A DNA stretch of 64,000 nucleotides from Haliotispira sp965263485 (GTDB lineage Bacteria; Spirochaetota; Spirochaetia; SP-2023), in NCBI GenBank assembly GCA_965263485.1, contig CBDHHO010000001.1, forward strand, positions 310,001 through 374,000, read 5' to 3'. The notes below the pieces were generated by a model, which saw only the letters and a list, made by a program, of their open reading frames with translations, was not told where the DNA came from and did no database searches. The translations under genes were made by a program, and so were the position numbers. Shown one piece after another: positions 35,491 through 43,586 of this stretch (position 1 is its first letter; the number at the start of each line of letters is the position of its first letter).

Positions 35491-36129
35491 ATGAACACTG
35501 AGATATTTTTACTAGCGGAAAGGGTTGGCATTGTCGCCTTTGGAATTTCAGGATTTCTCCTTGCCTCCAATCGGCATCTGGACATCTATGGCGCCTTGGT
35601 TCTGGCCTTTGTCACAGCCCTCGGCGGCGGCATTGTCAGGGACTTACTGCTGGGGGCTACCCCGCCCTCAAACCTGATTTCCCCCATATCTATTGTGCTT
35701 GCAACAGCTCCGGCCCTCCTCCTCTGGCTTCTGCGACTTTTGGGAAAGCATTTTGCCAAATCTCAGTCTCAGAGAATGATACCGTTTTCTTATTTAATGC
35801 TGCTAGCGGATACACTTGGCTTAGCTGCATTTACTGTTTCCGGCGTGTTGGCATCCTACTCACTGAGCGAACATATCACCCTTTCCATTTTCTGCGGCGT
35901 GATCACTGCAACCGGTGGGGGTATGCTGCGAGACCTGCTCGCAGGGGATGTCCCCGTCGTTTTAAGGCGTGAGATTTACGCTGTTGCCAGCCTCCTTGGG
36001 GCGAGCATAATGACTCTACTGTTATATCTGGGCTTTGGCATTTCGCTTGCCAGCTTGGTGGGGTTGTCCTCAACTATTACCATCCGCATTGGCAGCCATA
36101 TACTACAATTGCATCTTCCAAAACTTTAG
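35491..36129 (+). CDS. TRIC-type cation channel / UPF0126 membrane protein
   Basis: 212 residues with about seven membrane helices. Two homologous halves each carry the family glycine motif: ALGGGIVRDLLLGATPP (near residues 43-59) and ATGGGMLRDLLAGDVPV (near 140-156). Bacterial members of this family form trimeric potassium-permeable channels in the cytoplasmic membrane. The ATG at 35491 is preferred; no strong ribosome binding site is visible. The stop codon TAG (36127-36129) is part of a solo transposon end (TTTAGAGGTGCC), giving the C-terminus ...PKL. Confidence 0.85.
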   Translation: MNTEIFLLAERVGIVAFGISGFLLASNRHLDIYGALVLAFVTALGGGIVRDLLLGATPPSNLISPISIVLATAPALLLWLLRLLGKHFAKSQSQRMIPFSYLMLLADTLGLAAFTVSGVLASYSLSEHITLSIFCGVITATGGGMLRDLLAGDVPVVLRREIYAVASLLGASIMTLLLYLGFGISLASLVGLSSTITIRIGSHILQLHLPKL

Positions 36130-36136
36130 AGGTGCC
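36125..36136 (+). repeat. Solo transposon end supplying a stop codon
   Basis: TTTAGAGGTGCC; its TAG terminates the TRIC-type gene. A second end-like stretch (GAGGTGCCCTTTAGAGGTCTCCTT) is at 36234-36257, ahead of the aldo/keto reductase gene. Confidence 0.7.
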
Positions 36137-36198
36137 TCCTCCGTGAAGGGTTGCCAGCAAACTGTTTGATATTGATTGCGTAAATTTTAATTTTTTTC

Positions 36199-36227
36199 TT
36201 GACAGGGGAGAAAAGTCGTGCGAGAAT
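36199..36227 (+). promoter_or_regulatory. Predicted promoter of the aldo/keto reductase gene
   Basis: TTGACA (36199-36204), 17-bp spacer, GAGAAT (36222-36227). It could serve the reductase and the sugar-uptake genes behind it. Confidence 0.5.
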
Positions 36228-36321
36228 AAAGATGAGGTGCCCTTTAGAGGTCTCCTTATGCAAGTAAAATATGCTTTGAGCTTTCATTGCCGCAGGATCC
36301 TGTCGAGAGGCCCTTTACTTT

Positions 36322-37347
36322 ATGACACCTATCCCTGTAGAGCAGATTCCCCGCAAACAACTGCCCGGAAGTTCCAAAAGTCTCCCAAATTCCGGGAGCC
36401 TGCCTGCGCTTGGCTTGGGCACCTTCGGCTCCGATACCGTAGCTGCCCCTCAGGTGCAGGCTGTGGTCGATTTTGCGCTGCGCATCGGCTACCGTCACAT
36501 AGACTGTGCCAGTGTCTACGGCAATGAAGCAGAAATCGGAAACGTCCTGACCAAGGCCCGGCGCGAAGGTTTGCTCTCACGCGAGGAGCTCTGGATTACC
36601 AGCAAGGTCTGGAACGACATGCACCACGCAGTGGCCCAGTCCTGCAAGCAGAGCCTGAGAGACCTGCAATTAGATTACCTGGATCTGTTTTTGGTGCACT
36701 GGCCCTTCCCCAACCACCACTCCAAGGGAGTCTCCGTCCAATCGCGCGACCCCGCTGCCCGGCCCTACATCCACGAAGCCTACATGGAAACCTGGGAGCA
36801 GATGGAAGAACTGCAACGAGAGGGTTTGGTGCGCTATATCGGCACTTCGAATATGACCATTCACAAGCTGCAACTGCTGCTGCGCGATGCCCGGATTCCG
36901 CCCGCCTTTAACGAAATGGAACTGCACCCCCACTTCCAGCAGCCACAGCTGTTTGACTACGTGGTACAGAACGATATCGTGCCGATCGGCTATGCTCCGA
37001 TTGGCTCCCCGGGACGGCCCGAGCGCGACCGCACGGCCGAGGACACGGTGGATATCGAAGACCCCCTCATAAACGAAATCGCCCGCTCCCACGGCCTGCA
37101 TCCGGTGCAGATCTGCTTGAAGTGGGCGGTGCAGCGCGGCCAGATTCCCATTCCGTTTTCCAGCCAGCCGCGCAACATTTATGCCAACCTTCAGGCCGTG
37201 ACCCTGCCGCCTCTCTCCGAAGCAGAAATGGCAGCCATTGCCGGCATCGACCGGAACTCCCGCCTGATCAAGGGCCAGGTCTTCCTCTGGCCCGAGGCCG
37301 AGGGCTGGGAAGACCTCTGGGATGTAGATGGGGTTATCAAGAGTTGA
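36322..37347 (+). CDS. Aldo/keto reductase
   Basis: 341 residues; NADPH-dependent carbonyl reductase with a TIM barrel. Motifs: LGLGTFGSD, GYRHIDCASVYGNEAEIG (catalytic Asp and Tyr), WITSKVW (catalytic Lys) and LFLVHWPFP (catalytic His), then the nucleotide-binding end IPFSSQPRNI. GAGAGG is 13 bases before the ATG, a long spacing. Bases 36726-37323 are duplicated almost exactly at 44468-45059. The final residues differ between the copies (DVDGVIKS here, MEQAR there), so the 3' end of this copy probably came with the inserted DNA. Confidence 0.93.
   Translation: MTPIPVEQIPRKQLPGSSKSLPNSGSLPALGLGTFGSDTVAAPQVQAVVDFALRIGYRHIDCASVYGNEAEIGNVLTKARREGLLSREELWITSKVWNDMHHAVAQSCKQSLRDLQLDYLDLFLVHWPFPNHHSKGVSVQSRDPAARPYIHEAYMETWEQMEELQREGLVRYIGTSNMTIHKLQLLLRDARIPPAFNEMELHPHFQQPQLFDYVVQNDIVPIGYAPIGSPGRPERDRTAEDTVDIEDPLINEIARSHGLHPVQICLKWAVQRGQIPIPFSSQPRNIYANLQAVTLPPLSEAEMAAIAGIDRNSRLIKGQVFLWPEAEGWEDLWDVDGVIKS
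36726..37323 (+). repeat. ~595-bp direct repeat, left copy
   Basis: Pairs with 44468-45059. Only a handful of substitutions and one 6-base indel were seen by eye. The two copies bracket the sugar-uptake island. Confidence 0.92.
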
Positions 37348-37380
37348 TGTAAGGATTTTAAAATTTAAAAGAGGTATTTA

Positions 37381-38388
37381 ATGAGATTCAAGAGTATCAT
37401 AAAACGAAACGATACCAGTGTTGTTATTGCTGTAATCATTTTGGCATTCGCCTTTACACTTCGTTCCAGCAGTTTTTTGACTGACTACAACATTTTTAAT
37501 GTTCTAAGAACATCTTCCCTGTATATATTTGTAGCCTTGGGACAGGCTATAGTTCTAGTCTGTGGAGGGATGAATCTTTCCATCGGGGCTATCGGAGGTC
37601 TGGCTGTTATTACGGGAGGCATCTTTCTCGATACTTTGAATGTTTCTCCCATCATCAGCAGTCTGGTGGTATTGTTGGTCGGCTGCATTGCCGGCCTGCT
37701 GAATGGCGTGTTGATTATAAAGCTGAAAGCCAACTCTTTTGTGGTAACTCTGGCCAGTTCTTTCGTTTATACCGGACTGGTGTTTGGTATTTCCAAAGGT
37801 TTTCCTTACACGAATATACCCGAAAGCTTCGGAATCATTGGAAGGAAAGGGATTGCCGGTATTCCGTACCTCTTCCTGCTGGCTTGTCTCGCCCTGTCCG
37901 TCATTGCCTATATATTTAAGTATACAGTAACCGGACGTCAAATTCTGGCGACAGGCGGGAATGAAAAAGCAGCCAGATTATCGGGTATCAATACCAGTGC
38001 AATTATTTTGATTTCGAACACCGCATCTGGTTTTTGGGGAGCCCTTGCCGGACTTTTATACATATCTCGAATGGCATCGGCCAATCCGTCTACAGGTACC
38101 GATTGGCTAATTATTTCTTTTGCTGTAGCGGTAATAGGCGGAACGGCTCTCTCCGGAGGAGAAATAAAACCGGTGGGTCTTTTTGCCAGTGGAATACTTA
38201 TCGCACTGATACAGAATGGCCTGGTGATTATAGGTGTGAATGTCTATTACGAGCAGACTTATTTAGGGGTAATTATCCTGCTGGCGATAGCTATTGATTC
38301 GTTTCATCATATAAAGCCTTGTAAAGCCTTGGAAAATGCAGTCTGTGCTTTTAAAATCCCGGGGAATATTTTCAGAAGGAAAAATTAA
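37381..38388 (+). CDS. Sugar ABC transporter permease (RbsC/XylH type)
   Basis: 335 residues, about eight to ten membrane helices. Family motifs: GQAIVLVCGGMNLSIGAIGGLAVI and the C-terminal SFAVAVIGGTALSGGEIKPVG, characteristic of ribose/xylose/autoinducer-2 permeases. Base composition is clearly more AT-rich than the reductase upstream, and codon choice changes abruptly after 37347. The intended order is permease, binding protein, ATPase, but an insertion sequence now separates this gene from the binding protein. Substrate not determinable; a monosaccharide is likely. Confidence 0.92.
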   Translation: MRFKSIIKRNDTSVVIAVIILAFAFTLRSSSFLTDYNIFNVLRTSSLYIFVALGQAIVLVCGGMNLSIGAIGGLAVITGGIFLDTLNVSPIISSLVVLLVGCIAGLLNGVLIIKLKANSFVVTLASSFVYTGLVFGISKGFPYTNIPESFGIIGRKGIAGIPYLFLLACLALSVIAYIFKYTVTGRQILATGGNEKAARLSGINTSAIILISNTASGFWGALAGLLYISRMASANPSTGTDWLIISFAVAVIGGTALSGGEIKPVGLFASGILIALIQNGLVIIGVNVYYEQTYLGVIILLAIAIDSFHHIKPCKALENAVCAFKIPGNIFRRKN

Positions 38389-38450
38389 TTATTTGCGCAA
38401 ATATCGACAGCACAATACAAGCTTCGTTTAAAACTCTCAACTATAGAGCA

Positions 38451-38466
38451 AAGGAGAACTATTATG
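38451..38466 (+). promoter_or_regulatory. Orphaned ribosome binding site of the binding-protein gene
   Basis: AAGGAG followed by AACTATT and ATG, where the ATG is completed by the first G of the inserted element. It was evidently the original translation start of the gene now at 39718, displaced by the insertion. Confidence 0.75.
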
Positions 38467-39715
38467 GGCACCTCTAAAAATCCAACACTGGACAAATCAC
38501 AATTATTCAATTACAATACAATAATATTGGAGGATCATTATGATTGAAATGACAAGTGAAATAATATATCAGGATGTAGAACGTACAAATCCTTTTATAT
38601 TCGAACTTAAAAAATCTATCGATTGGGATAGAATCTCAGAGACTATTTCTCAAAATATCCCTAAAAAGAAAAATAATTCTGGAAGGCCAAGATTCCCTGT
38701 CTCCCAAATGTTGCGCATTCTCATCCTTCAGGAAACCTACAACCTCTCTGATGATGCCATGGAGGTCCAAATCAATGGTAGCATCTATTTCAAATTCTTT
38801 CTTGACATGAGCCTGCTTGATAAATCTCCCGATTCCAAAACCATTTGGTCCTTCAAGGAAACGCTGCGCAAACTCAATCTCGAGCAAACGCTTTTTCTTG
38901 AGTTCCATAAATTTCTTGCTGAAAGAAAGATAAAACTGCACAAAGGGAATATCGTGGACGCCAGCTTTGTCAAAGTGCCTGTGCAGCGCAATACCAGAGA
39001 AGAAAACCAGCAGATCAAAAATGATGAAATCCCTCCATCATTCAAGGAAAACGAGAATAAAATGAGGCAAAAAGATACGGATGCAAGGTGGACAAAGAAA
39101 AATAGCAAAAGCCACTATGGATACAAAAATCACATTGCAACGGCGACTAACGAGCAGTTTATTACCGCTTACGAAGTAAGTGCAGCTAATGTGCACGACT
39201 CACAGGTGCTTGCAGCTATTTTATCCGAAGGCGTCACGCAGATATATGGGGATAGTGCGTACCGAAGTGAAAAGATAACAAATGAACTACGGAAGAAAGG
39301 TGTGAGGAACTTTATTCATCACCGAAAATATCGAGATACTTCACTTACAGAGAAGCAATTAGAAAGTAACCGCCGCAAGTCAAAGACCCGGGCGAAAGTG
39401 GAGCATATATTTGCATGGTTTCGCAATTGCATGAATAGGGGATTAGAGTTGCGATGTATAGGGATAGATCGGGTAAGGTTTCGTATGGGGTTACGAAATA
39501 CTGTGTATAATATGTTAAAATATGTTTCAATTACAGCATAATAGTGGATAATTGTATCTAAAATGCTGTAAATAATGATTTTTTATGTAAATTCTAATTT
39601 TATTAGAATTTATTGATCGTAATTAATCTGGATCCAACTATTTTTTGTGCTATTTTGTTATGATTAAGGAAGGATTTTTGATTTTACATCGCAATGCCGA
39701 TTTTTAGAGGTCCCC
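38466..39715 (+). mobile_element. IS5-family insertion sequence, intact; likely parent of the MITE family
   Basis: 1250 bp. Ends GGGCACCTCTAAAAATCC and CGATTTTTAGAGGTCCCC, flanked by a perfect 4-bp target duplication TTAT (38462-38465 and 39716-39719). One intact transposase gene. The termini are the same as those of the short palindromic elements in this window, with the same target-site length, but internal sequence is unrelated to them. Low GC. Confidence 0.92.
38540..39541 (+). CDS. IS5-family transposase
   Basis: 333 residues, complete. N-terminal helical region (GRPRFPVSQMLRILILQETYNLSDDAMEVQI), then a DDE nuclease core: first Asp in GNIVDASFVKVP, the block DTDARWTKKNSKSHYGYKNH, second Asp in QIYGDSAYRSEKI, and the Glu in KVEHIFAWFRN, followed by RFRMGLRNTVYNM. 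This matches the IS5 group. GGAGG seven to nine bases upstream provides translation initiation. It should act on any DNA bearing the matching ends, which includes the MITEs here. Confidence 0.93.
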   Translation: MIEMTSEIIYQDVERTNPFIFELKKSIDWDRISETISQNIPKKKNNSGRPRFPVSQMLRILILQETYNLSDDAMEVQINGSIYFKFFLDMSLLDKSPDSKTIWSFKETLRKLNLEQTLFLEFHKFLAERKIKLHKGNIVDASFVKVPVQRNTREENQQIKNDEIPPSFKENENKMRQKDTDARWTKKNSKSHYGYKNHIATATNEQFITAYEVSAANVHDSQVLAAILSEGVTQIYGDSAYRSEKITNELRKKGVRNFIHHRKYRDTSLTEKQLESNRRKSKTRAKVEHIFAWFRNCMNRGLELRCIGIDRVRFRMGLRNTVYNMLKYVSITA

Positions 39716-39717
39716 TT

Positions 39718-40761
39718 ATGTATTACGAAAAAGTGAGTGTGAAATATTTTTTCATCCTATTATCGGTGCTTTCTATTGTTTTTGCTTCGTGCAGGAATAA
39801 TAAAAACGAGGCTGAAGCCAAAGCTCAAACGACATCCACGGATAATCAGTTTGCTTGGTACGTGCCTGCGCCACATCCTTTTTTCGACGAAGTGCGCAAA
39901 GGGGTTGAGGCTTTTGAACAGGAATATGGGGTTGCTGTACTCAAGCAGGTCGGTTCGGACTGGAACCAGGATACTCAATCACGGGCAGTAGAAGCCCTGG
40001 TTGCGAGAGGGTATAAGTATTTTTCCGTCTACCCTTCATCTCCCAGCGGGGCCAATAATCTTTATGAAGAGATCGTGGCTCAGGGGGCTGTCGTTGGCAA
40101 TTTCGGAGCCTCGACTTTCACTCCTACGAAGGCTTCTTTCTTTGTAGGCACGCCCATTAAGGAGGCCGCTAAATTTGCTACGGAGCAACTGATCCAAAAC
40201 ATGGGCGGAAAAGGGAACATATTGAATGTCCTCGAAGTCCTCGAAGATGCCAACACGGTATTGCGCAAAGAGGGCGTGGAAGAAGTTGTCGCAAAATACC
40301 CCGAAGTTCAGATCATTCAAGAAATATCTGGTATGAAAACGCAGGATGAAGCCACGCAGAAAATTCAAAGTGCGATGGCGGCTAACATTGAACAGATAGA
40401 TGGGATTATTGCCACCGGTGCCACGGCAACCGTGGGAATCGCAACGGCCCTGACAGAGTATCACGAAGGGGGTGGAACCAGAGAGATTCACGCCGTGGGA
40501 ATCGATAATCACCCCATTTTGGAGAAAGCCATTCTGAGCGGTTATGTGGACGGGACTATCATTCAGAATCCGTTTGCCCAGGGGTATCTGTCCATGCTCC
40601 TCCTGTATCAGCTGTCACAGGGGAAACATATGGCAGATAATCAGTATTTTGTCAGTACGGGAATGTTGTATGCAGACAAAGATTCAATCACCTCGTACAA
40701 CCCTAAACTCCAGGAAGACACGAAGAGGATTAAATCAGAACTGGATCAGTACTTGCAATAG
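39718..40761 (+). CDS. Sugar ABC transporter substrate-binding lipoprotein
   Basis: 347 residues from ATG 39718. Signal peptide with FFILLSVLSIVFASC (lipobox Cys near residue 23). The mature protein is a periplasmic-binding-protein type I fold: FAWYVPAPHPFFDEVRKGVEAFEQEYG, AVEALVARGYKYFSVYPSSP, then the central DGIIATGATATVGIATAL, as in RbsB/LsrB relatives. The start codon lies in the target duplication of the IS5-family element; the element end supplies AGAGG seven bases upstream as a possible ribosome binding site. An open frame continues upstream into the element but has no signal-peptide logic. Confidence 0.9.
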   Translation: MYYEKVSVKYFFILLSVLSIVFASCRNNKNEAEAKAQTTSTDNQFAWYVPAPHPFFDEVRKGVEAFEQEYGVAVLKQVGSDWNQDTQSRAVEALVARGYKYFSVYPSSPSGANNLYEEIVAQGAVVGNFGASTFTPTKASFFVGTPIKEAAKFATEQLIQNMGGKGNILNVLEVLEDANTVLRKEGVEEVVAKYPEVQIIQEISGMKTQDEATQKIQSAMAANIEQIDGIIATGATATVGIATALTEYHEGGGTREIHAVGIDNHPILEKAILSGYVDGTIIQNPFAQGYLSMLLLYQLSQGKHMADNQYFVSTGMLYADKDSITSYNPKLQEDTKRIKSELDQYLQ

Positions 40762-40818
40762 CGCGCCGTTCCAGGGCCTGTATGACCGGAAATTCCATTT
40801 CAAACGAAGGTACGTCTC

Positions 40819-42330
40819 ATGCTTAGAATAATTAATGTGAGTAAATCCTTTCCGGGCGTACAGGCTCTGGACAATGTAAGCCTAGATTTTATTCCGGGGG
40901 AAATTCATGGGCTGATTGGAGAAAACGGAGCGGGTAAAAGTACTTGTATCAAAATTATAAGCGGTCTTCTGAAGAAAGATAGCGGGGAAATACAGATCGA
41001 TGGTCAGCAGGTTCGTTTTTACAGTTACCGTGAAGCTATAGAACATAACATCGGACTGGTTCCTCAGGAGCTCAGTATCATTCCTCTGAGCAGTGTTGCG
41101 GAAAACATCGTCATCGACAAGCTTCCCCGCTACAGTCGCCGGGGAAAGATCAATTGGAAACGGATATATTCAGATGCAAGACAATATCTGGATATGGTGG
41201 GTTTGCGCATAGATCCCAAAACAGTCATTGCTGACGTGGGAGTGGCCCAGAAACAGCTGATACAAATAGCCAAAACGCTCTCTACCAACGCAAAATATCT
41301 TTTCCTGGACGAGCCCACCTCGGCATTGACACCGAATGAGGCGGGAAATCTTTTTCAAGTTCTGAAAAGGCTGAAAGAGAAACAAGTTTCTATTATTTTT
41401 GTTTCGCATAAGATAGAAGAACTTATGTCCATATGTGATCGGCTCAGTATATTGAGAGATGGGAAGCTGATTGCGACTAAAATAGTGGATGAGAAACTAC
41501 ATCAGGCTGATATTATTAAGCCCATGGTCGGGCGTAACGTAGAGATCCAGAATTTTGGCCAATTGCAGGGGGATCGTTCGGTTAAGGTGTTGGAACTGGT
41601 TAATATATCTCAGGAAAATACTTTTTCTAATGTCAATCTGTCTTTGTACCAGGGGGAAATACTGGGATTCTATGGTCTGGTAGGTTCTGGGAGAACCGAG
41701 CTGGCAAAGATTATCATAGGCGAAGATTCTTTTGAGAGCGGAAAAATTATCAAGAATGGGCGGGAGATCCGCATATCTTCGATGAAGGAATGCTTACATA
41801 AGCACAAAATAGGATACGTCTCTGAGAACCGCAAAGAAGAAGGTCTGCTCCTGAAATTTTCTGTGAAAGAAAATATTAATATTACTGTCTGGAAAAAAAT
41901 TGCGCGATATTTTTCCAGTTTCATTCATCCGGATCTGGAACAAAAGCTGGCCCGGCAATACGTGGACAGGCTGAGTATTAAAACTTATGACCTGTCTCAG
42001 AGCGTTGAAACACTCAGCGGTGGCAACCAGCAAAAAACCAGTATTGCAAAATGGCTCGCCGCAGAATGTGATATTCTAATCATAGATGAACCCACGATAG
42101 GGGTTGATATTGGTGCCAAAGGGCAGATTCATCAGATAATCTGGGAGCTGGCTTCGGTCTATTCAAAATCAGTCATTCTGATATCTTCCGATCTGCCTGA
42201 GCTTATCAGTCTATCATCCCGCATTTTAGTATTCAATGAATTTACAATTCGGGGAGAAGTTGAAAATGTGGATTTGAGCGATCGTTATTACAACCTTATC
42301 AGCGACGAGATAGGTCAGTATATATCGTAA
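40819..42330 (+). CDS. Sugar ABC transporter ATP-binding protein (RbsA/XylG type)
   Basis: 503 residues with two fused ATPase domains. Domain 1: Walker A GENGAGKST (about 34-42), FLDEPTSALT. Domain 2: FYGLVGSGRTELAKIIIG, signature LSGGNQQKTSIAKWLA, Walker B LIIDEPTIGVDIGA. As usual in this family the second Walker A is degenerate. It energises uptake with the permease at 37381 and binding protein at 39718. Its TAA stop lies within the 4-bp target duplication of the following MITE. Confidence 0.95.
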   Translation: MLRIINVSKSFPGVQALDNVSLDFIPGEIHGLIGENGAGKSTCIKIISGLLKKDSGEIQIDGQQVRFYSYREAIEHNIGLVPQELSIIPLSSVAENIVIDKLPRYSRRGKINWKRIYSDARQYLDMVGLRIDPKTVIADVGVAQKQLIQIAKTLSTNAKYLFLDEPTSALTPNEAGNLFQVLKRLKEKQVSIIFVSHKIEELMSICDRLSILRDGKLIATKIVDEKLHQADIIKPMVGRNVEIQNFGQLQGDRSVKVLELVNISQENTFSNVNLSLYQGEILGFYGLVGSGRTELAKIIIGEDSFESGKIIKNGREIRISSMKECLHKHKIGYVSENRKEEGLLLKFSVKENINITVWKKIARYFSSFIHPDLEQKLARQYVDRLSIKTYDLSQSVETLSGGNQQKTSIAKWLAAECDILIIDEPTIGVDIGAKGQIHQIIWELASVYSKSVILISSDLPELISLSSRILVFNEFTIRGEVENVDLSDRYYNLISDEIGQYIS

Positions 42331-42493
42331 GGGACCTCTAAAAATTCGCTTTTGATGCTGAATCAGCGGGATTTTGCCGATGGCGAAGAAGTGAAGCCGA
42401 AGCATACTTTGCTGTATGGTAAGGCTTTGCTGACAAAGCTACTCGGCAACAAGATCGCGATTCAGCGCGGAATTGGAATTTTTAGAGGTTCCC
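42331..42493 (+). mobile_element. MITE copy h (standard form, 163 bp)
   Basis: Ends GGGACCTCTAAAAATTC and GAATTTTTAGAGGTTCCC. Perfect 4-bp target duplication GTAA (42327-42330, 42494-42497); the left duplicate contains the stop codon of the ABC ATPase. The element lies inside the sugar island. Confidence 0.95.
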
Positions 42494-42520
42494 GTAATAT
42501 TAATTTGAGGAGGATTCGGT

Positions 42521-43564
42521 ATGTCATCAGCAATTCAAACATGGTCCGATGAAAAGATAAAGTGGGAGCGATTTGCCATTCCCCCGGATAAGCTGCGGGA
42601 GTTTACCAAACGCTCTGACTCTAAAGGCCTGGCTCAAAGCCTTGGTTTTCTACTGCTGCTCTGTGGAACGGGGGCCATCTCTTATTACATGTATTTGTCC
42701 CGGAATTGGGTATTGATGGCTATTGCACTCTATTTGCACGGGACCTTTTTTTCTTTCATGCCCGGCCTGGCGGTTCACGAACTGACTCATAATACCGTCT
42801 TTCGGAGTGCCTGGCTCAATTGGTTAATTACCCACATCTATGGAGTTTTTGCCTGGGTAATGAATCCCTATGCCTATCGCCTGAGTCATCGCCGCCATCA
42901 CTATTACACTCTGCACAAGGCACAGGAGGGGGAAGAGCCCGTATCCAGAAGATTTTCCTGGAAAGATCCCAGCTTGATATTATCTTATTTTAAAGTGATA
43001 TATATCCGGTATTTTCTAATCCACATGAGCCGATTGCTCACTTTCCGTCCGCAGGGAGTGGGTTGTTCCGGCCCTCAGCTCAGCGCGTGGGAAAATTTTG
43101 TTTTAAAAGAGAAAAGTAAGCCCGGCGAATGGCGCGCAGTGAAGTCTTGGGCAGTATTTTGCTTCTTTGCCCATTTGATCTTTGCAATATGGGCCATCTG
43201 GAGCGGGCATTGGTTCCTCGTAGTACTGGTGACTCTGGCCCCTTTCTATGGTGGGTATTGGTATGTTTCTCTGGTGGGAACCCACATGCACACCGCCGTC
43301 GAAGATAATACCAACGATTTCCGCAAGTGCTGCCACTCAATGAAATTGGATCCGTTCAGTTCCTTTTTATATTGGCATATGGAATTTCATATCGAGCACC
43401 ATATGTACGCGGCGGTTCCCTGTTATAATCTGAAGAAATTCAGCAAATATCTCCATGAGAATTTTGAAATGCCCGAAGCAAAGGGGCTTTTGGCAATCTT
43501 GAATTACTGCGACGTTCAGGCGGATGCCAATCCCAATGCCGGACCGCGATTTCAGTTACCATAA
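42521..43564 (+). CDS. Membrane di-iron fatty-acid desaturase/hydroxylase family protein
   Basis: 347 residues. Three histidine boxes of the membrane desaturase superfamily are present: HELTHN (about 86-91), HRRHH (about 123-127) and HIEHH (about 291-295), plus GTHMHTAVED between them. Hydrophobic segments near residues 40-75, 95-115 and 205-245 would place it in the cytoplasmic membrane. Known members use a di-iron centre and O2 to desaturate or hydroxylate acyl chains or other substrates. Its position between a sugar transporter and a TIM-barrel isomerase suggests a sugar-related or lipid-modifying oxidation, but this is inference. GAGGAGG precedes the ATG, just after a MITE. Confidence 0.85.
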   Translation: MSSAIQTWSDEKIKWERFAIPPDKLREFTKRSDSKGLAQSLGFLLLLCGTGAISYYMYLSRNWVLMAIALYLHGTFFSFMPGLAVHELTHNTVFRSAWLNWLITHIYGVFAWVMNPYAYRLSHRRHHYYTLHKAQEGEEPVSRRFSWKDPSLILSYFKVIYIRYFLIHMSRLLTFRPQGVGCSGPQLSAWENFVLKEKSKPGEWRAVKSWAVFCFFAHLIFAIWAIWSGHWFLVVLVTLAPFYGGYWYVSLVGTHMHTAVEDNTNDFRKCCHSMKLDPFSSFLYWHMEFHIEHHMYAAVPCYNLKKFSKYLHENFEMPEAKGLLAILNYCDVQADANPNAGPRFQLP

Positions 43565-43586
43565 TGCGGTAAAAAAGGATTTGAGT

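Noticed and set aside
42352..42552. Small open frames running through MITE copies, here and in other copies
   Set aside because: Repeated in several copies with different frame breaks and no ribosome binding site; they are chance frames in a palindromic element.
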